A stretch of DNA of 64,000 nt from a virus. Positions 15,499-23,878 of this stretch are shown piece after piece. The notes under the pieces were generated by a model that saw only the letters and a program-made list of their open reading frames with translations, had not been told where the DNA came from and ran no database searches. The position numbers and the translations under genes were made by a program. Position 1 is the first letter of the stretch. Each line of letters starts with the position of its first letter. Location of the stretch: the IMG/VR virus record IMGVR_UViG_3300031539_000008, positions 38,605-102,604 of that record, one strand, 5' to 3'.

Positions 15499-16272
15499 TT
15501 ACCTCCGTTGTTTTCCGCGCAAAGTCAGGCCGCGCTTACCGATTCCGCCCTGGTCGCATCCCGCATCGATCCAGTAGGGCATGCTCCTGGTGGGGCATCC
15601 AGCAAATGGCTCGGCGTAGAACTGCGCGCTCTGCCCGATCCAGTACGGCTGTTGCCCGATAGGATAGGGCACCCGTCGCTGTCGCCTTTTTCGTCCTCGA
15701 CGAAATCCATAATACAGGCCGACCGGATTGGTGGTGGGTGCGCAGCCGATGTCCCCGGGATTTGGCCCGATGTACGGGTTGCATGCCGCGCCATACCCTG
15801 GTCCTGGAGGCACCGGTGGCCGAAGAGGCCGGCGACGCGCGGGAATGGGAGTGGCAGCGGGCGGTGCAGCGGAGGTCTGTCCGACGCCAGGGCTCGTGCA
15901 GTCGCCTGTGCAGTCGCCTCCGCACTCACACTCGTGTCCAGATGCGCAGGACTCACAGCAGTACCCTTCCCACCATGGCTGGTGATGGTCCACCGCAGGG
16001 GGGCAGTCTGAGTGACCGCCGCATGGCCGCTCAGGCAGACAGATGGGAAGCGCGCCGCGAATCGAGTAGGGCGTGTAGATTCCACTCTCCATCGCCAAAT
16101 AGCTGCGCTGGAGACCCGGATGCTGGACAGGCTGGCAACCGGGCCGATACGCCGGATAGGCGGGCATTTCGGTATCTCCGCTCCAGGTCCCGTGAGGCGC
16201 GCCCATTCCGCGGCGGTAGGTCAGGGGGATTCTGCGCATCGTCTTGTTCTTCCACTTGTCTCCACAGGGCAT
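15499..16272 (-). CDS. Cys/Pro/Tyr-rich late protein with RRGMGA motif (257 aa)
   Basis: MPCGDKWKNKTMRRIPLTYRRGMGAPHG: the motif follows a basic 20-residue leader. The body is Pro/Tyr/Cys-rich with a dense Cys cluster (GYCCESCASGHECECGGDC, about 103-121), an Arg-rich patch (FRRGRKRRQRRV) and three YW-containing turns. It ends KRGLTLRGKQRR. Suggestive of an extracellular, disulfide-stabilised virion protein. No family recognised. Confidence 0.65.
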   Translation of the reverse strand: MPCGDKWKNKTMRRIPLTYRRGMGAPHGTWSGDTEMPAYPAYRPGCQPVQHPGLQRSYLAMESGIYTPYSIRGALPICLPERPCGGHSDCPPAVDHHQPWWEGYCCESCASGHECECGGDCTGDCTSPGVGQTSAAPPAATPIPARRRPLRPPVPPGPGYGAACNPYIGPNPGDIGCAPTTNPVGLYYGFRRGRKRRQRRVPYPIGQQPYWIGQSAQFYAEPFAGCPTRSMPYWIDAGCDQGGIGKRGLTLRGKQRR

Positions 16273-16276
16273 TTTT

Positions 16277-16615
16277 CTACCTCTTCGGCTTCGCGAGCGG
16301 GCGATCGTTGTAACAAACCCACCGATAGCCGTTGAAGTGTGGCGTGAACCCGGGGAGGCAGGTCACCCCCCTGGTGGTAGCGGACGCGGCGATGCGGCGA
16401 CTGGGAGGCGCTGGCAGTCTGGCGCCCACGCCGTACTGCGTTGGGTGCATGAACACCTGCGGGCGGTAGGGGACTGCGTAGTCGATCACGGTATCGGTCC
16501 ACGGGTCGTAGCTCGCACCGACGCCGCGGGTGCTCCCTCCGCCGAGCAGACGCTTGGCAGACTCGACTTCGCGCAGCATGCGACCGCGCCCTTTGTCACC
16601 GCTTGGGTTGTTCAT
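16277..16615 (-). CDS. Late protein with RGVGA motif (112 aa)
   Basis: MNNPSGDKGRGRMLREVESA, then GGGSTRGVGASYDPW (about 27-41) and a second related site QYGVGARLP (about 61). The C-terminal part (TCLPGFTPHFNGYRWVCYND) is a small Cys-bracketed domain. It shares the MNNPS opening with the 5.6-6.2 kb paralogues. Confidence 0.65.
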   Translation of the reverse strand: MNNPSGDKGRGRMLREVESAKRLLGGGSTRGVGASYDPWTDTVIDYAVPYRPQVFMHPTQYGVGARLPAPPSRRIAASATTRGVTCLPGFTPHFNGYRWVCYNDRPLAKPKR

Positions 16616-16657
16616 GGGAACTCCTGGTCCCGATGCTACCGCGGCGGAGCTGTACCC

Positions 16658-17614
16658 TCAAATGTTCATCATGCGACGCATGAACGAGCCACGCGTTGCC
16701 TTCTTCGGGGCGCTCGCAGCTCGTTCCTTCGCGGTCTTCTCTACGAGCGCACACGCGGATGCAAGCGCACGCCGGGCTCCCCACGCTGTGTAGCTCCCAA
16801 GAGCCGTCTCGTCTGGGCCGATCACCGTCGCCATCGCCATGCCGTCATGCTCTGCGATGTCTCCGCCTTCGTACGCGCCAAGCGGTTGCACGTCGATGGT
16901 GTAGCTGCGGCAGGCGAACAAGCCGCCGTTGCCCTTCACGGTACGCATGCGCACGCCAGCGGGAACTGGTGGCTGCGGTGGAACACGTTTGCGGCTGCGG
17001 TGTTTCGCCTGCTCGTGCATCAGGTCGATCACTGCCAGCGCCTCCAGGTGGGGGAACGGCTGGTCCGAGGACCATTCTGCCAACACGGCACCGGGTCCGT
17101 CTTTGATCTGGCGCGCAATCTGGACGTTTGGCCCCTGCACAAGTATATGACGGCCTCTGTACTTGTAGATGGTTCCGTTTTCGTCCTTCTGGACGGTGAG
17201 CGGAGTCTTGTTCTCGCGGAATCCTCCGTAGAGCAGGTCGTCTTCGGCGGCCTCCCCTGGATTCTTTTGGACCTTCTCCCAGAACCCCCACTCGATTGTT
17301 CCGTCGGGCATCTTTCGCCCGCTGAAGTAGTGATGTGCCGGAGCCGTCTTTTGCAGCCCGGAGGTGATGTGGTCGAAAAGGGTATCAGCCTGGCGCTGCC
17401 AATCGCGCGGAGCCTCCTCGTACCACTCATCCCCGTCTCCACGCGCATCGGCCTCGGTGATGTAGAGATAGACGCTGCCAAGCTGTCCGCGTAGGGCACG
17501 ATCTGCGTCCGGGTCAAGATGGCGCAGCGTCCCCATCAGCTCGACGATCGCCTCACCCCGAGGCCCGTCTGGCATCTGGATGAACACGGGTCCGGGCTTG
17601 GCTCGCTTACGCAT
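16658..17614 (-). CDS. Late protein with C-terminal MRRMMNI tag (318 aa)
   Basis: MRKRAKPGPVFIQMPDGPRG. Mixed alpha/beta body with a GTIYKYRGRHILVQGPNVQI segment and a Pro-rich linker (VPPQPPVPAGV) separating two halves. The C-terminal half (DIAEHDGMAMATVIGPDE, TAWGARRALASACALVE) ends KKATRGSFMRRMMNI, one of the tag variants. No family recognised. Confidence 0.65.
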   Translation of the reverse strand: MRKRAKPGPVFIQMPDGPRGEAIVELMGTLRHLDPDADRALRGQLGSVYLYITEADARGDGDEWYEEAPRDWQRQADTLFDHITSGLQKTAPAHHYFSGRKMPDGTIEWGFWEKVQKNPGEAAEDDLLYGGFRENKTPLTVQKDENGTIYKYRGRHILVQGPNVQIARQIKDGPGAVLAEWSSDQPFPHLEALAVIDLMHEQAKHRSRKRVPPQPPVPAGVRMRTVKGNGGLFACRSYTIDVQPLGAYEGGDIAEHDGMAMATVIGPDETALGSYTAWGARRALASACALVEKTAKERAASAPKKATRGSFMRRMMNI

Positions 17615-17615
17615 T

Positions 17616-18317
17616 TCACATCCTGGTCAGAACACTGGGCAGGCGTCCACGGGATTTGGCGGCTTTCTTGCCGCCGTTGACCTGTGGCTTGGGAGCATAG
17701 TAGCGCTGTTCCCACTGCTTTGCAGCGCGCTTGGCCGCACTTATGGCGGTCTGCTCGCTGCGGTAGGGCTTGGAGGACGTGGCGGCGAGCTTGCTCTTTC
17801 GGTTGTCTTGCACCCAGAAGTGCCAGACGGTTCCGTCTCCGTCGACAGTGATGGAGAAGTCTTGCTCCGCCTCTGGATTGCGTCGTCTTCCAAGTCCACG
17901 CACAGACCAGTAGATCGGGTATCGGGCTCGTGAGTCGGCCCTGATGCGTCCACAGACTCGTGCAGCCCGGACAGAATCTCCGTGCCGCTTCGTTTGGTCG
18001 TCCACACACTGGTACCAGGGATAGGTGCCTGGCCCGCGTCGAGCCTTGTCTACCTTGCGACGTGCGGGGATGGTTTTCTGCTTCCTGGCCAGCTCGCCCG
18101 CAGCGCGCTGCAAGGTCTCTGACATGGCGAAGTCACCCGCGTTTTCCGCCTCGTAGATCAGGTCCGAAAGCCGGTCATGGTAGGCGACATAGCTCTCACC
18201 TTTCTTTCTGCGCGGGACGGCGGGACCACGTGGAATCAGCGCGGTTATTCGGCGCCTGGCAACCTTCTTGGTCGCCTTCTTTCTGCCCTTGCTAACCTTT
18301 TTCTTGGATCGGGCCAC
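17616..18317 (-). CDS. Lys-rich late protein (233 aa)
   Basis: GTG start at 18317, one base past the upstream TAG and preceded by GAAGGGG. Basic leader MARSKKKVSKGRKKATKKVA; helical middle (GESYVAYHDRLSDLIYEAE); a section WYQCVDDQTKRHGDSVRAAR, then SVRGLGRRRNPEAEQ; and a small domain DFSITVDGDGTVWHFWVQ. Sequence style matches the other MAK-starting late proteins. Function unknown. Confidence 0.65.
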   Translation of the reverse strand: MARSKKKVSKGRKKATKKVARRRITALIPRGPAVPRRKKGESYVAYHDRLSDLIYEAENAGDFAMSETLQRAAGELARKQKTIPARRKVDKARRGPGTYPWYQCVDDQTKRHGDSVRAARVCGRIRADSRARYPIYWSVRGLGRRRNPEAEQDFSITVDGDGTVWHFWVQDNRKSKLAATSSKPYRSEQTAISAAKRAAKQWEQRYYAPKPQVNGGKKAAKSRGRLPSVLTRM

Positions 18318-18318
18318 G

Positions 18319-18942
18319 CTACCCCTTCGGCCACTGTGATGGTGGAAGGGATAACTTCTCCTCCGCATCGAGAGACGCCCAGTTGGTACGATCGAACTCC
18401 TTGGCCATCTTGCTCAGCCAGGCGATGGCCGAACTCAGCGTCTTGGAGTCTCTTCGGGCCAGATATTCTCCCTCCGCCAAGATGATCGCCTCGTAGTGCT
18501 TGCTTCCCCACCGGTAGACGATCAGCTTGAACGGCCCCGTTGAGGCAGCGTAGTCCTGCTCGTAGACGTTCTCTGGGCTACCGTGGCGATCGGCCAAGCT
18601 ACGGTAGTAGTCGTACGCGGCCCCCTGAACCCCCTTGGACCCAGTGCCCCACATCAGGCGGTGGATGGATTCCTCGGTCTCCGTGCCTTCTGGATCGAGA
18701 TGCTCGTTGCCTTGCACAAGGTCGTCAGCCCACTCGGTGTTGCCGACGTACAGGTAGTACCTACGATCCCAGGGGAACAGATGCTCTCCGGGCCCGGAAG
18801 TTTGCGTCGGCTCTCCGCGCTCGATCTGGTACTTCCAGTCTGGGAAGCCAGGCACCCTGAATGAGCTGCGGTCCTTCTTCTGGCGAAGACCAATCGCCAT
18901 CGCACCAACGATGGCCATGCCCCAGATCAGTGGAAGTGGCAT
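18319..18942 (-). CDS. N-terminally anchored late protein (207 aa)
   Basis: MPLPLIWGMAIVGAMAIGLRQKK: membrane helix 3-18 followed by Arg/Lys, then a soluble domain of about 180 residues (YQIERGEP, YYLYVGNTEWADDL, YRWGSKHYEAIILAEGEYLA, SAIAWLSKMAKEFD). The positive charges after the helix predict the soluble domain on the cytoplasmic side. Start overlaps the neighbour at 18942. Confidence 0.7.
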   Translation of the reverse strand: MPLPLIWGMAIVGAMAIGLRQKKDRSSFRVPGFPDWKYQIERGEPTQTSGPGEHLFPWDRRYYLYVGNTEWADDLVQGNEHLDPEGTETEESIHRLMWGTGSKGVQGAAYDYYRSLADRHGSPENVYEQDYAASTGPFKLIVYRWGSKHYEAIILAEGEYLARRDSKTLSSAIAWLSKMAKEFDRTNWASLDAEEKLSLPPSQWPKG

Positions 18943-19298
18943 CAGTCCTCCATGTCCTCGACCATCTCCTCGATGACCGTACGCTTGACAACGGGCGGCT
19001 TGGGTGCCAACGCCGGAACCGCTATCGTTCCGGCACCAGTCGTCGCGTTGAGCATGAGGCGCTGCGCAGCCTCCCCGGTCACAACGACCCCTTCGGCCTC
19101 GTTCTTCTTCTTGAACATGCGCTCCAGGACGCGGATGGCGAAGAATCCACCCGTCGCCGTGGCGGCGCCCATGAGGGCTCCGGCCCAGAAGGAGCTGCGG
19201 TCTCGCGATGTCTTGGCTGCGGTCTCACCTACACCGCGCGCCTGTCTCCGTTCTTCACGGCGCTTGCGCTGTTCTGGAGTGGAGTAGAGCGATGCCAT
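18942..19298 (-). CDS. Membrane protein with ARGVGE motif (118 aa)
   Basis: Basic leader MASLYSTPEQRKRREERRQA, then RGVGETAAK at about 21-29, one membrane helix (about 37-56, FWAGALMGAATATGGFFAI), then a helical/acidic C-terminus (VIEEMVEDMED). The motif again lies between the basic leader and the membrane helix. Confidence 0.65.
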   Translation of the reverse strand: MASLYSTPEQRKRREERRQARGVGETAAKTSRDRSSFWAGALMGAATATGGFFAIRVLERMFKKKNEAEGVVVTGEAAQRLMLNATTGAGTIAVPALAPKPPVVKRTVIEEMVEDMED

Positions 19299-19307
19299 GG
19301 TCCTCGC

Positions 19308-19508
19308 CTATTCTGGGTCCCGCCCGAGTAGACCTCGGCCGATTTCTCGGCGCTCTTGGATGCGGTTGATCATGTCCCTGCCGACACCTGATGGGCTCGC
19401 CAGGCGCTTCTGGATCTCCTCAGTGGATAGCCCTTGGTCAACCCACTTGAGGATCTGGTTCACGAGTTCCAGTGCAGGATACACGATGGGGGCGAGTGGG
19501 GTGGTCAT
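19308..19508 (-). CDS. Small helical protein (66 aa)
   Basis: MTTPLAPIVYPALELVNQIL, amphipathic start, then LSTEEIQKRLASPSGVGRDM, which looks like a short helix-turn-helix, and a charged end. ATG overlaps the stop of the glycosyltransferase gene (ATGA). Function unknown. Confidence 0.6.
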   Translation of the reverse strand: MTTPLAPIVYPALELVNQILKWVDQGLSTEEIQKRLASPSGVGRDMINRIQERREIGRGLLGRDPE

Positions 19509-20611
19509 GCGGCTTCCTTTGCAGTCTTTGCGAGGCAGAACGCCAGGTTGGTCTCGATGCGCGGTCGCTGCAAGGCAGGGAGGCCATCGTTGGCCAGGAG
19601 TGCCTCGTTGGCCTGCCGTGCTTCCGCGTACCTACCGACCCAATATGCGGAAATCGCGTAGGCGTCCAACGCCATCCAGGTGTAGGCGGCATCCTCGACG
19701 TACAGGAGGTCTCGCTTCGGATAGGGGAGGTCGCGTGCAGCGCAGGCGTACACGTGTGCCATCGCGTATGCCTTGCTTTGTCGACACAGGGCAGAGAGTG
19801 CGACGAGCGGTTCTGACCGCTGCGGATTAGAGCGGTAAGCGGACAGGTATGAGGCGGCGACCACTTCATCCGTCGCTCCCGACCGGGCCTGGAGGACGCC
19901 GATCTGGTAGAGCGAGAACCACACCTCCTCGTACCATCCTACCATTTCGGCGCGCCTCCGATACCAGACGATGGCGCTTTCCAAGTCGCCGATGTCACGG
20001 TAGCTCTGCGCGAGATAGAACGTCGCCCGACTGTTTAGCGGATTTTCCTCAAGCTCGGCATGAAAATTGGAGATGTCGGCCTGATACTTCCTTTTTGGAT
20101 CCGCGCTCCGTCGGCGCGCTCCGTCGGACGGATGGCTGATTCTGATGCCGTCGATGTTTTCGCTACGAAATCCCTCGCGGCAGTTCAGCGCGCTGTGGCT
20201 TTTCGACCGGTAGAACCATGGCTTATCCGCTCGGATGAGGGTCGGCATCCTCCATGAACTTCCGCTCATGGTGATCCTGGCGAAGTACGCGTCCTCTGAG
20301 AGGTCAGGCAGCGCGAAGCCATCGTCGATCTCCCAGACGTAGGCGGCGTCTGAGAACAGCAGAAAGTCAGCGTGCGGTCTGGCCAGCTCCAGGGCCTCAG
20401 TACGGTTGGACCCGAAGTCGCGCCATGGGCGCTCGTGCAGCTCGCCGGGAATGTGCCCCAGGATGGCCTGGATCTTCTCCTTCGTGTCGTCCGTGGAGCC
20501 CGTGTCCACGATGCACCAGGAGTCGATGAGGTGCTTGATGGGCCCAAGGCAGCGCTCGATGACAGCGCCCTCGTCCTTCACGATCATGTTTAGGCAGATC
20601 GTCGTCCTCAT
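19505..20611 (-). CDS. Family 2 glycosyltransferase with TPR-like C-terminal region (368 aa)
   Basis: ATG 20611 (MRTTICLNMIVKDEGAVIER) overlaps the methyltransferase stop by four bases. The GT-A nucleotide-binding start is typical of GT2: NMIVKDEG, then CIVDTGSTDDT, then FLLFSDAAYVWEIDDG with the acidic metal-binding pair. The C-terminal half has TPR-like pairs (ATFYLAQSYRDIGDLESAIV, YRRRAEMVGWYEEVWFSLYQ). Probably sits in the cytosol and adds sugar to a protein or a glycan; the collagen-like fibre two genes upstream is the obvious candidate acceptor (inference). Confidence 0.85.
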   Translation of the reverse strand: MRTTICLNMIVKDEGAVIERCLGPIKHLIDSWCIVDTGSTDDTKEKIQAILGHIPGELHERPWRDFGSNRTEALELARPHADFLLFSDAAYVWEIDDGFALPDLSEDAYFARITMSGSSWRMPTLIRADKPWFYRSKSHSALNCREGFRSENIDGIRISHPSDGARRRSADPKRKYQADISNFHAELEENPLNSRATFYLAQSYRDIGDLESAIVWYRRRAEMVGWYEEVWFSLYQIGVLQARSGATDEVVAASYLSAYRSNPQRSEPLVALSALCRQSKAYAMAHVYACAARDLPYPKRDLLYVEDAAYTWMALDAYAISAYWVGRYAEARQANEALLANDGLPALQRPRIETNLAFCLAKTAKEAA

Positions 20612-21210
20612 GTCCTGCCCACTCCAATCCAGTATCCGTACTGGGTCTGCAACCGTCTCACCCAAATGACCGTGAGTTCCTGGAAGCATGGTTGGTACCA
20701 CCTGGCTGCGTCTGAATACCCAGAGAAATAGCGCACGTGTGCGGGGTCGTCAAAGTTGGGGACCGAGAAGATAACCAGCTTCCCACTTGGGATTCGACGG
20801 ATGAACCCTTGGTCGTCGTCGATGTGCTCAAATACCTCGGTGGCGATCACGGTATCGAAATCCCGGTCGAATACTTCACCGTCGCGCATGTCTGCGACGG
20901 CAAACGCCTCGGCTGGAATCTTTCCGGCATTCTTCCGACGTGCGATTTCGATTGCCTTCGGGGAAAAGTCGATTCCCGCGTAGGCGATCTTCGGCAAGTG
21001 TTGATTCAGGCAGCCCGCGAGCTGCCCAGGCCCGCATCCTATCTCGTAGATGGAGCTGGCGTTGTTAGCCGCCAACACATCCACAATTCGCATCCATACT
21101 GGGAGGTAGGGCGAGCCCTGCCACGGGTGCGAGTACCAGGAACTCTGTTCGTACATCCGGTCGTAGTACGAGTCGTCGAGCGCCTGGCTAGCCGTCCCTG
21201 CCTTCGGCAT
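20608..21210 (-). CDS. Class I SAM-dependent methyltransferase (200 aa)
   Basis: Start at ATG 21210 (MPKAGTASQALDDSYYDRMY), seven bases after the fibre gene. SAM motif I is IYEIGCGPGQLAGCL (about 47-61), motif II YAGIDFSPKAIEIAR, motif III FAVADMRDGE, and post-I FDTVIATEVFEHIDDD. Resembles methyltransferases of glycan-modifying operons, which methylate sugars. Coupled to the glycosyltransferase by ATGA. Confidence 0.85.
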   Translation of the reverse strand: MPKAGTASQALDDSYYDRMYEQSSWYSHPWQGSPYLPVWMRIVDVLAANNASSIYEIGCGPGQLAGCLNQHLPKIAYAGIDFSPKAIEIARRKNAGKIPAEAFAVADMRDGEVFDRDFDTVIATEVFEHIDDDQGFIRRIPSGKLVIFSVPNFDDPAHVRYFSGYSDAARWYQPCFQELTVIWVRRLQTQYGYWIGVGRT

Positions 21211-21217
21211 CGGTGAG

Positions 21218-22177
21218 CTACAACTCCCAGAGACCGGTTGCGCGCCACTGAAGGGTTGACCCTGTGATTCCGGATCCGACGCCTGGACGAACCTGGAGGC
21301 CGAGCAGATCTCCAACCCCGAAAATCGCGGAGATAGGTGAGAATGCGAACAACACGGGCACGCCCTCAACCATGGGGAAGGGTCCGCTCGTGGAGATCAC
21401 CAGTAGCGGAGGAACGGCCACCGGCAAGTGCGCGAACGCACCTGGCTGCACAGGGGCCACGTTTGGTGGGACGAGATCGAGCAGGTCAATGCTGACTCCG
21501 CTGAAGCTCCCGGCACCAGGGAGATTTTGCGCGAAGGACATGATGACGGCAACAAGGCGTCCAGCGCGATCGGGGATCCACTCCCAGATCGGCCCTGGCG
21601 GCGCAGTGGGCAGCGCTCCTGGGACCCCCAAGTTCCAGTCCGTGCCGAAGGTGAGGCGGAACGGGTCGGGGATTCCTTCTCCGGCCGCGTCGTTGGAGTT
21701 GGTGTGATGCGTGCGGTGCTCTTGGATAATCGGCCCGGTTGGCCCTGTTGGTCCGACACCGCCAGTGCTGCCAGCAGGCCCTGTTGGTCCGACACCGCCA
21801 GTGCTGCCAGCAGGCCCTGTTGGTCCGACACCGCCAGTGCTGCCAGCAGGCCCTGTTGGGCCGACACCGCCAGTGCTGCCAGCAGGCCCTGTTGGGCCGG
21901 TGACCCCTGTTCCGGTTGGTCCCGTTGGTCCCGCGACGCCGGTGCTGCCAGCAGGCCCTGTTGGGCCGGTTGGTCCGACGGGACCAGGACCTGTTGGTCC
22001 GGTCGGACCAACGCTGCCTGTTCCGCCGGTTCCGCCGGTCGGGCCTGTTGGTCCTGTTCCGCCGGTGACGCCCATGGGTCCGGTTGGTCCCTCTGGTCCG
22101 GTTGGTCCGGTTCCGCCGGTATCAACCCACTGCTTCCACGGAGGGCCACCACCAAATCCTTTGACTCTTTGTACCAT
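21218..22177 (-). CDS. Collagen-like fibre protein (319 aa)
   Basis: N-terminal segment [17 protein letters not shown] carries the G-F-G-x-G-x2-W-K motif shared with the two next small genes. Residues about 20-145 are Gly-x-y triplets rich in GPT/GPA, including four copies of a 12-residue unit. The C-terminal about 170 residues form a beta-rich globular head ([45 protein letters not shown]), the usual trimeric fibre tip. Collagen-like stalks are frequent in phage spikes and fibres, including PRD1 P5. Probably the receptor-binding spike. Confidence 0.8.
   Translation of the reverse strand: MVQRVKGFGGGPPWKQWVDTGGTGPTGPEGPTGPMGVTGGTGPTGPTGGTGGTGSVGPTGPTGPGPVGPTGPTGPAGSTGVAGPTGPTGTGVTGPTGPAGSTGGVGPTGPAGSTGGVGPTGPAGSTGGVGPTGPAGSTGGVGPTGPTGPIIQEHRTHHTNSNDAAGEGIPDPFRLTFGTDWNLGVPGALPTAPPGPIWEWIPDRAGRLVAVIMSFAQNLPGAGSFSGVSIDLLDLVPPNVAPVQPGAFAHLPVAVPPLLVISTSGPFPMVEGVPVLFAFSPISAIFGVGDLLGLQVRPGVGSGITGSTLQWRATGLWEL
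21738..21890. repeat. 36-bp tandem repeats encoding collagen-like units
   Basis: About four near-identical 36-bp units, each encoding the 12-residue unit [12 protein letters not shown] on the minus strand. Copy number is likely variable. Confidence 0.8.
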
Positions 22178-22201
22178 CGTCCTTGCGCCTCTCGTGGCGA
22201 G

Positions 22202-22606
22202 CTAGGGAACACCCTTGACTCGCGCGAAATACTGCCCCGCTTCCGGCGGCAGGTCGTCGACTATTTTCTGAACCTCACGCATCAGCTCGGCGAAATCCGG
22301 GTCCTTCCCAGTGGCGCGTGCCAGCCAGTACGTCCGCAGCAAAGCCACCGCGGACTGGACCGCTTCGGCCACCTTCGCGTCCGCGTCGTAGGTTGAGCCA
22401 AAACACTCCTCCATTTCGGGGGTCTTAGGCTCGTATCGGCTCTCGCACCTTTCCGCTTCAGATCGGTAGTAGCCGTCCCACGTCGTTTCGGCCGCTCGCA
22501 AGCCCTCTTCCGTGTAGACCACGGCCTTGTTGGCGGAATGAGCGCATCCCATGGTCAGCAAGATGCTGACCATGGCGCACTGTAACCGTGTGGTGCACCA
22601 ACTCAT
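22202..22606 (-). CDS. Putative lipoprotein (about 134 aa)
   Basis: Hydrophobic signal with a lipobox-like LTMGCAHS near residue 20 (MVSILLTMGC). If the internal ATG (M12) is used the signal is shorter. The mature part is helical and charged (YTEEGLRAAETTWDGYYRSE, AVALLRTYWLARA). Secreted lipoproteins in phage operons often act in lysis (spanin-like) or superinfection exclusion; which applies is unknown. Confidence 0.65.
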   Translation of the reverse strand: MSWCTTRLQCAMVSILLTMGCAHSANKAVVYTEEGLRAAETTWDGYYRSEAERCESRYEPKTPEMEECFGSTYDADAKVAEAVQSAVALLRTYWLARATGKDPDFAELMREVQKIVDDLPPEAGQYFARVKGVP

Positions 22607-22622
22607 GGCAGCGCGGACCGGA

Positions 22623-22805
22623 TTAGGACGATGGACAGTTCAGCTTCCACTGCTGACCGCCGCCCCAACCTTGGAGCCGGCTTTCGCCCGACTGCGTGTG
22701 CATCTTCCACTGGCGACCCGCGCCCCATCCGGCGGTGGGCACCGTGGCGAGCGGCGTGCACAGCACCTTGTATGTGCTTGATCCGAAACCTTTTGCGATT
22801 GGCAT
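22623..22805 (-). CDS. Small GWGxGxxWK-repeat protein (60 aa)
   Basis: MPIAKGFGSSTYKVLCTPL, AGWGAGRQWKMHTQSG and QGWGGGQQWKLNCPSS are three tandem versions of a 17-20 residue repeat with the core G-[WF]-G-x-G-x2-W-K. Likely folds as a repetitive beta or Trp-stacked module. Close relative of the next gene and of the fibre N-terminus. Confidence 0.65.
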   Translation of the reverse strand: MPIAKGFGSSTYKVLCTPLATVPTAGWGAGRQWKMHTQSGESRLQGWGGGQQWKLNCPSS

Positions 22806-22856
22806 TTGGGAGTTCTCCTCGCTTGAGTCTACGCGGCCAGGCGCCGCGGGTACAGG

Positions 22857-23054
22857 CTAGTCCTGACCTCCGCAAAAGAGCTTCCACTGCGGTCCGCCGC
22901 CGATTCCCTGAAGTCGGTTACTTGGTCCGCCGCCGATGTGAAACATCTTCCATGGCCTACCCGCGCCCCACCCTCGGGCTCTCACGCCGAGGCTGTCGTC
23001 GCAGTACGTCTTCCAGGTTCCGGGTCCCCATCCTTGTACGATGATCAGCGCCAT
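22857..23054 (-). CDS. Small GWGxGxxWK-repeat protein (65 aa)
   Basis: MALIIVQGWGPGTWKTYCDD, ARGWGAGRPWKMFHIGGG and QGIGGGPQWKLFCGG repeat the same core three times. Start at 23054 chosen because the upstream part of the frame is out of character. Probably binds or co-assembles with the fibre base. Confidence 0.65.
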   Translation of the reverse strand: MALIIVQGWGPGTWKTYCDDSLGVRARGWGAGRPWKMFHIGGGPSNRLQGIGGGPQWKLFCGGQD

Positions 23055-23091
23055 GGTCCTTGCTTCCTTTTCTCGGGTTGGTGATTGAAGT

Positions 23092-23874
23092 CTACGCGGC
23101 CTCGCTGTTGTCGTACAGCCAGTCGAGCAAATGGGTTGCGCCGGGGTAGTCGCCCTCTTCTGCGCGTTCCCACATGAAGTCCGGGTCGGTGCCCGTCTCG
23201 GCGAGGGCGCGGTCGAACCGCTCACGTGTCCCTGGGGATCGCTCATGCTCCTCGTTGTAGTCGTCGATGAGCGAGGACGCGGCCATGCCACGACGCACTG
23301 CCAGCCAGTTCTGATGCACAGGCGGCATCGCCTTGAACACGGGATTGCGGATCACTCGCTTCACGAAGTCGGCCAGCATCACCACCGACTCCAGCGGCTC
23401 AAACACGAGATGAGGAGACTGATCGGCGAACGGTCCGTGCACCCCTCCCGCCGAGAGACCGGTAGCCGGAAGGAAGCCGAACCATCCACCTGATCCGAAA
23501 CACCAGTAGCGCCAGTCGTATGGGTTGTCGCCGTAATAGCCGCGACCGACGGCGCCCTTCCACAAGTTGCATGCCGCCTTGGCCTCGTTGTCAGCGCCCT
23601 TGGTCCCGGTGCGCAGCTTCACGTTGGGCGGCATCGCGCCGTAGTCGATTCCAAGTCCGACTAGATTCTTTCCTCCAGATTCCGTGTATGCCACGGCGGG
23701 CGCGAAGGCTGAAAAGCCGGGAAGGGCACCTGTGGCCTCGACCCATTCGGCCCAGGCCTGCGCATCTTTGAGCCCCCCGCTCAAAGATGCAGTAGACACC
23801 TTACTCTTGCTGCCGCGGCGGCGCCCTCCCCCTGCAAAGAGCAGGGCGGCGCCGCCGAGAAGCAGGAGTGGCAT
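23092..23874 (-). CDS. Membrane-anchored lytic transglycosylase-like protein (260 aa)
   Basis: ATG 23874 (MPLLLLGGAALLFAGGGRRR) gives one N-terminal membrane helix and then RRRGSKSK. The catalytic-domain signature is PAVAYTESGGKN with E65 as the presumed catalytic acid (SLT-type A-x(n)-E-S-G-x-x), then SGGWFGFLPATGL in the position of the G-x-M-G-L-M-Q-x-x-P motif. The anchored layout parallels PRD1 P7, a virion transglycosylase used for entry. Proposed role: local peptidoglycan opening at entry or exit. A GTG at 23892 is an alternative start. Confidence 0.7.
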   Translation of the reverse strand: MPLLLLGGAALLFAGGGRRRGSKSKVSTASLSGGLKDAQAWAEWVEATGALPGFSAFAPAVAYTESGGKNLVGLGIDYGAMPPNVKLRTGTKGADNEAKAACNLWKGAVGRGYYGDNPYDWRYWCFGSGGWFGFLPATGLSAGGVHGPFADQSPHLVFEPLESVVMLADFVKRVIRNPVFKAMPPVHQNWLAVRRGMAASSLIDDYNEEHERSPGTRERFDRALAETGTDPDFMWERAEEGDYPGATHLLDWLYDNSEAA

Positions 23875-23878
23875 GGCG

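Noticed and set aside
21738-21890. Regular 36-bp repeats that could look like a CRISPR array
   Set aside because: Units are contiguous without unique spacers and encode collagen-like triplets in an intact reading frame.
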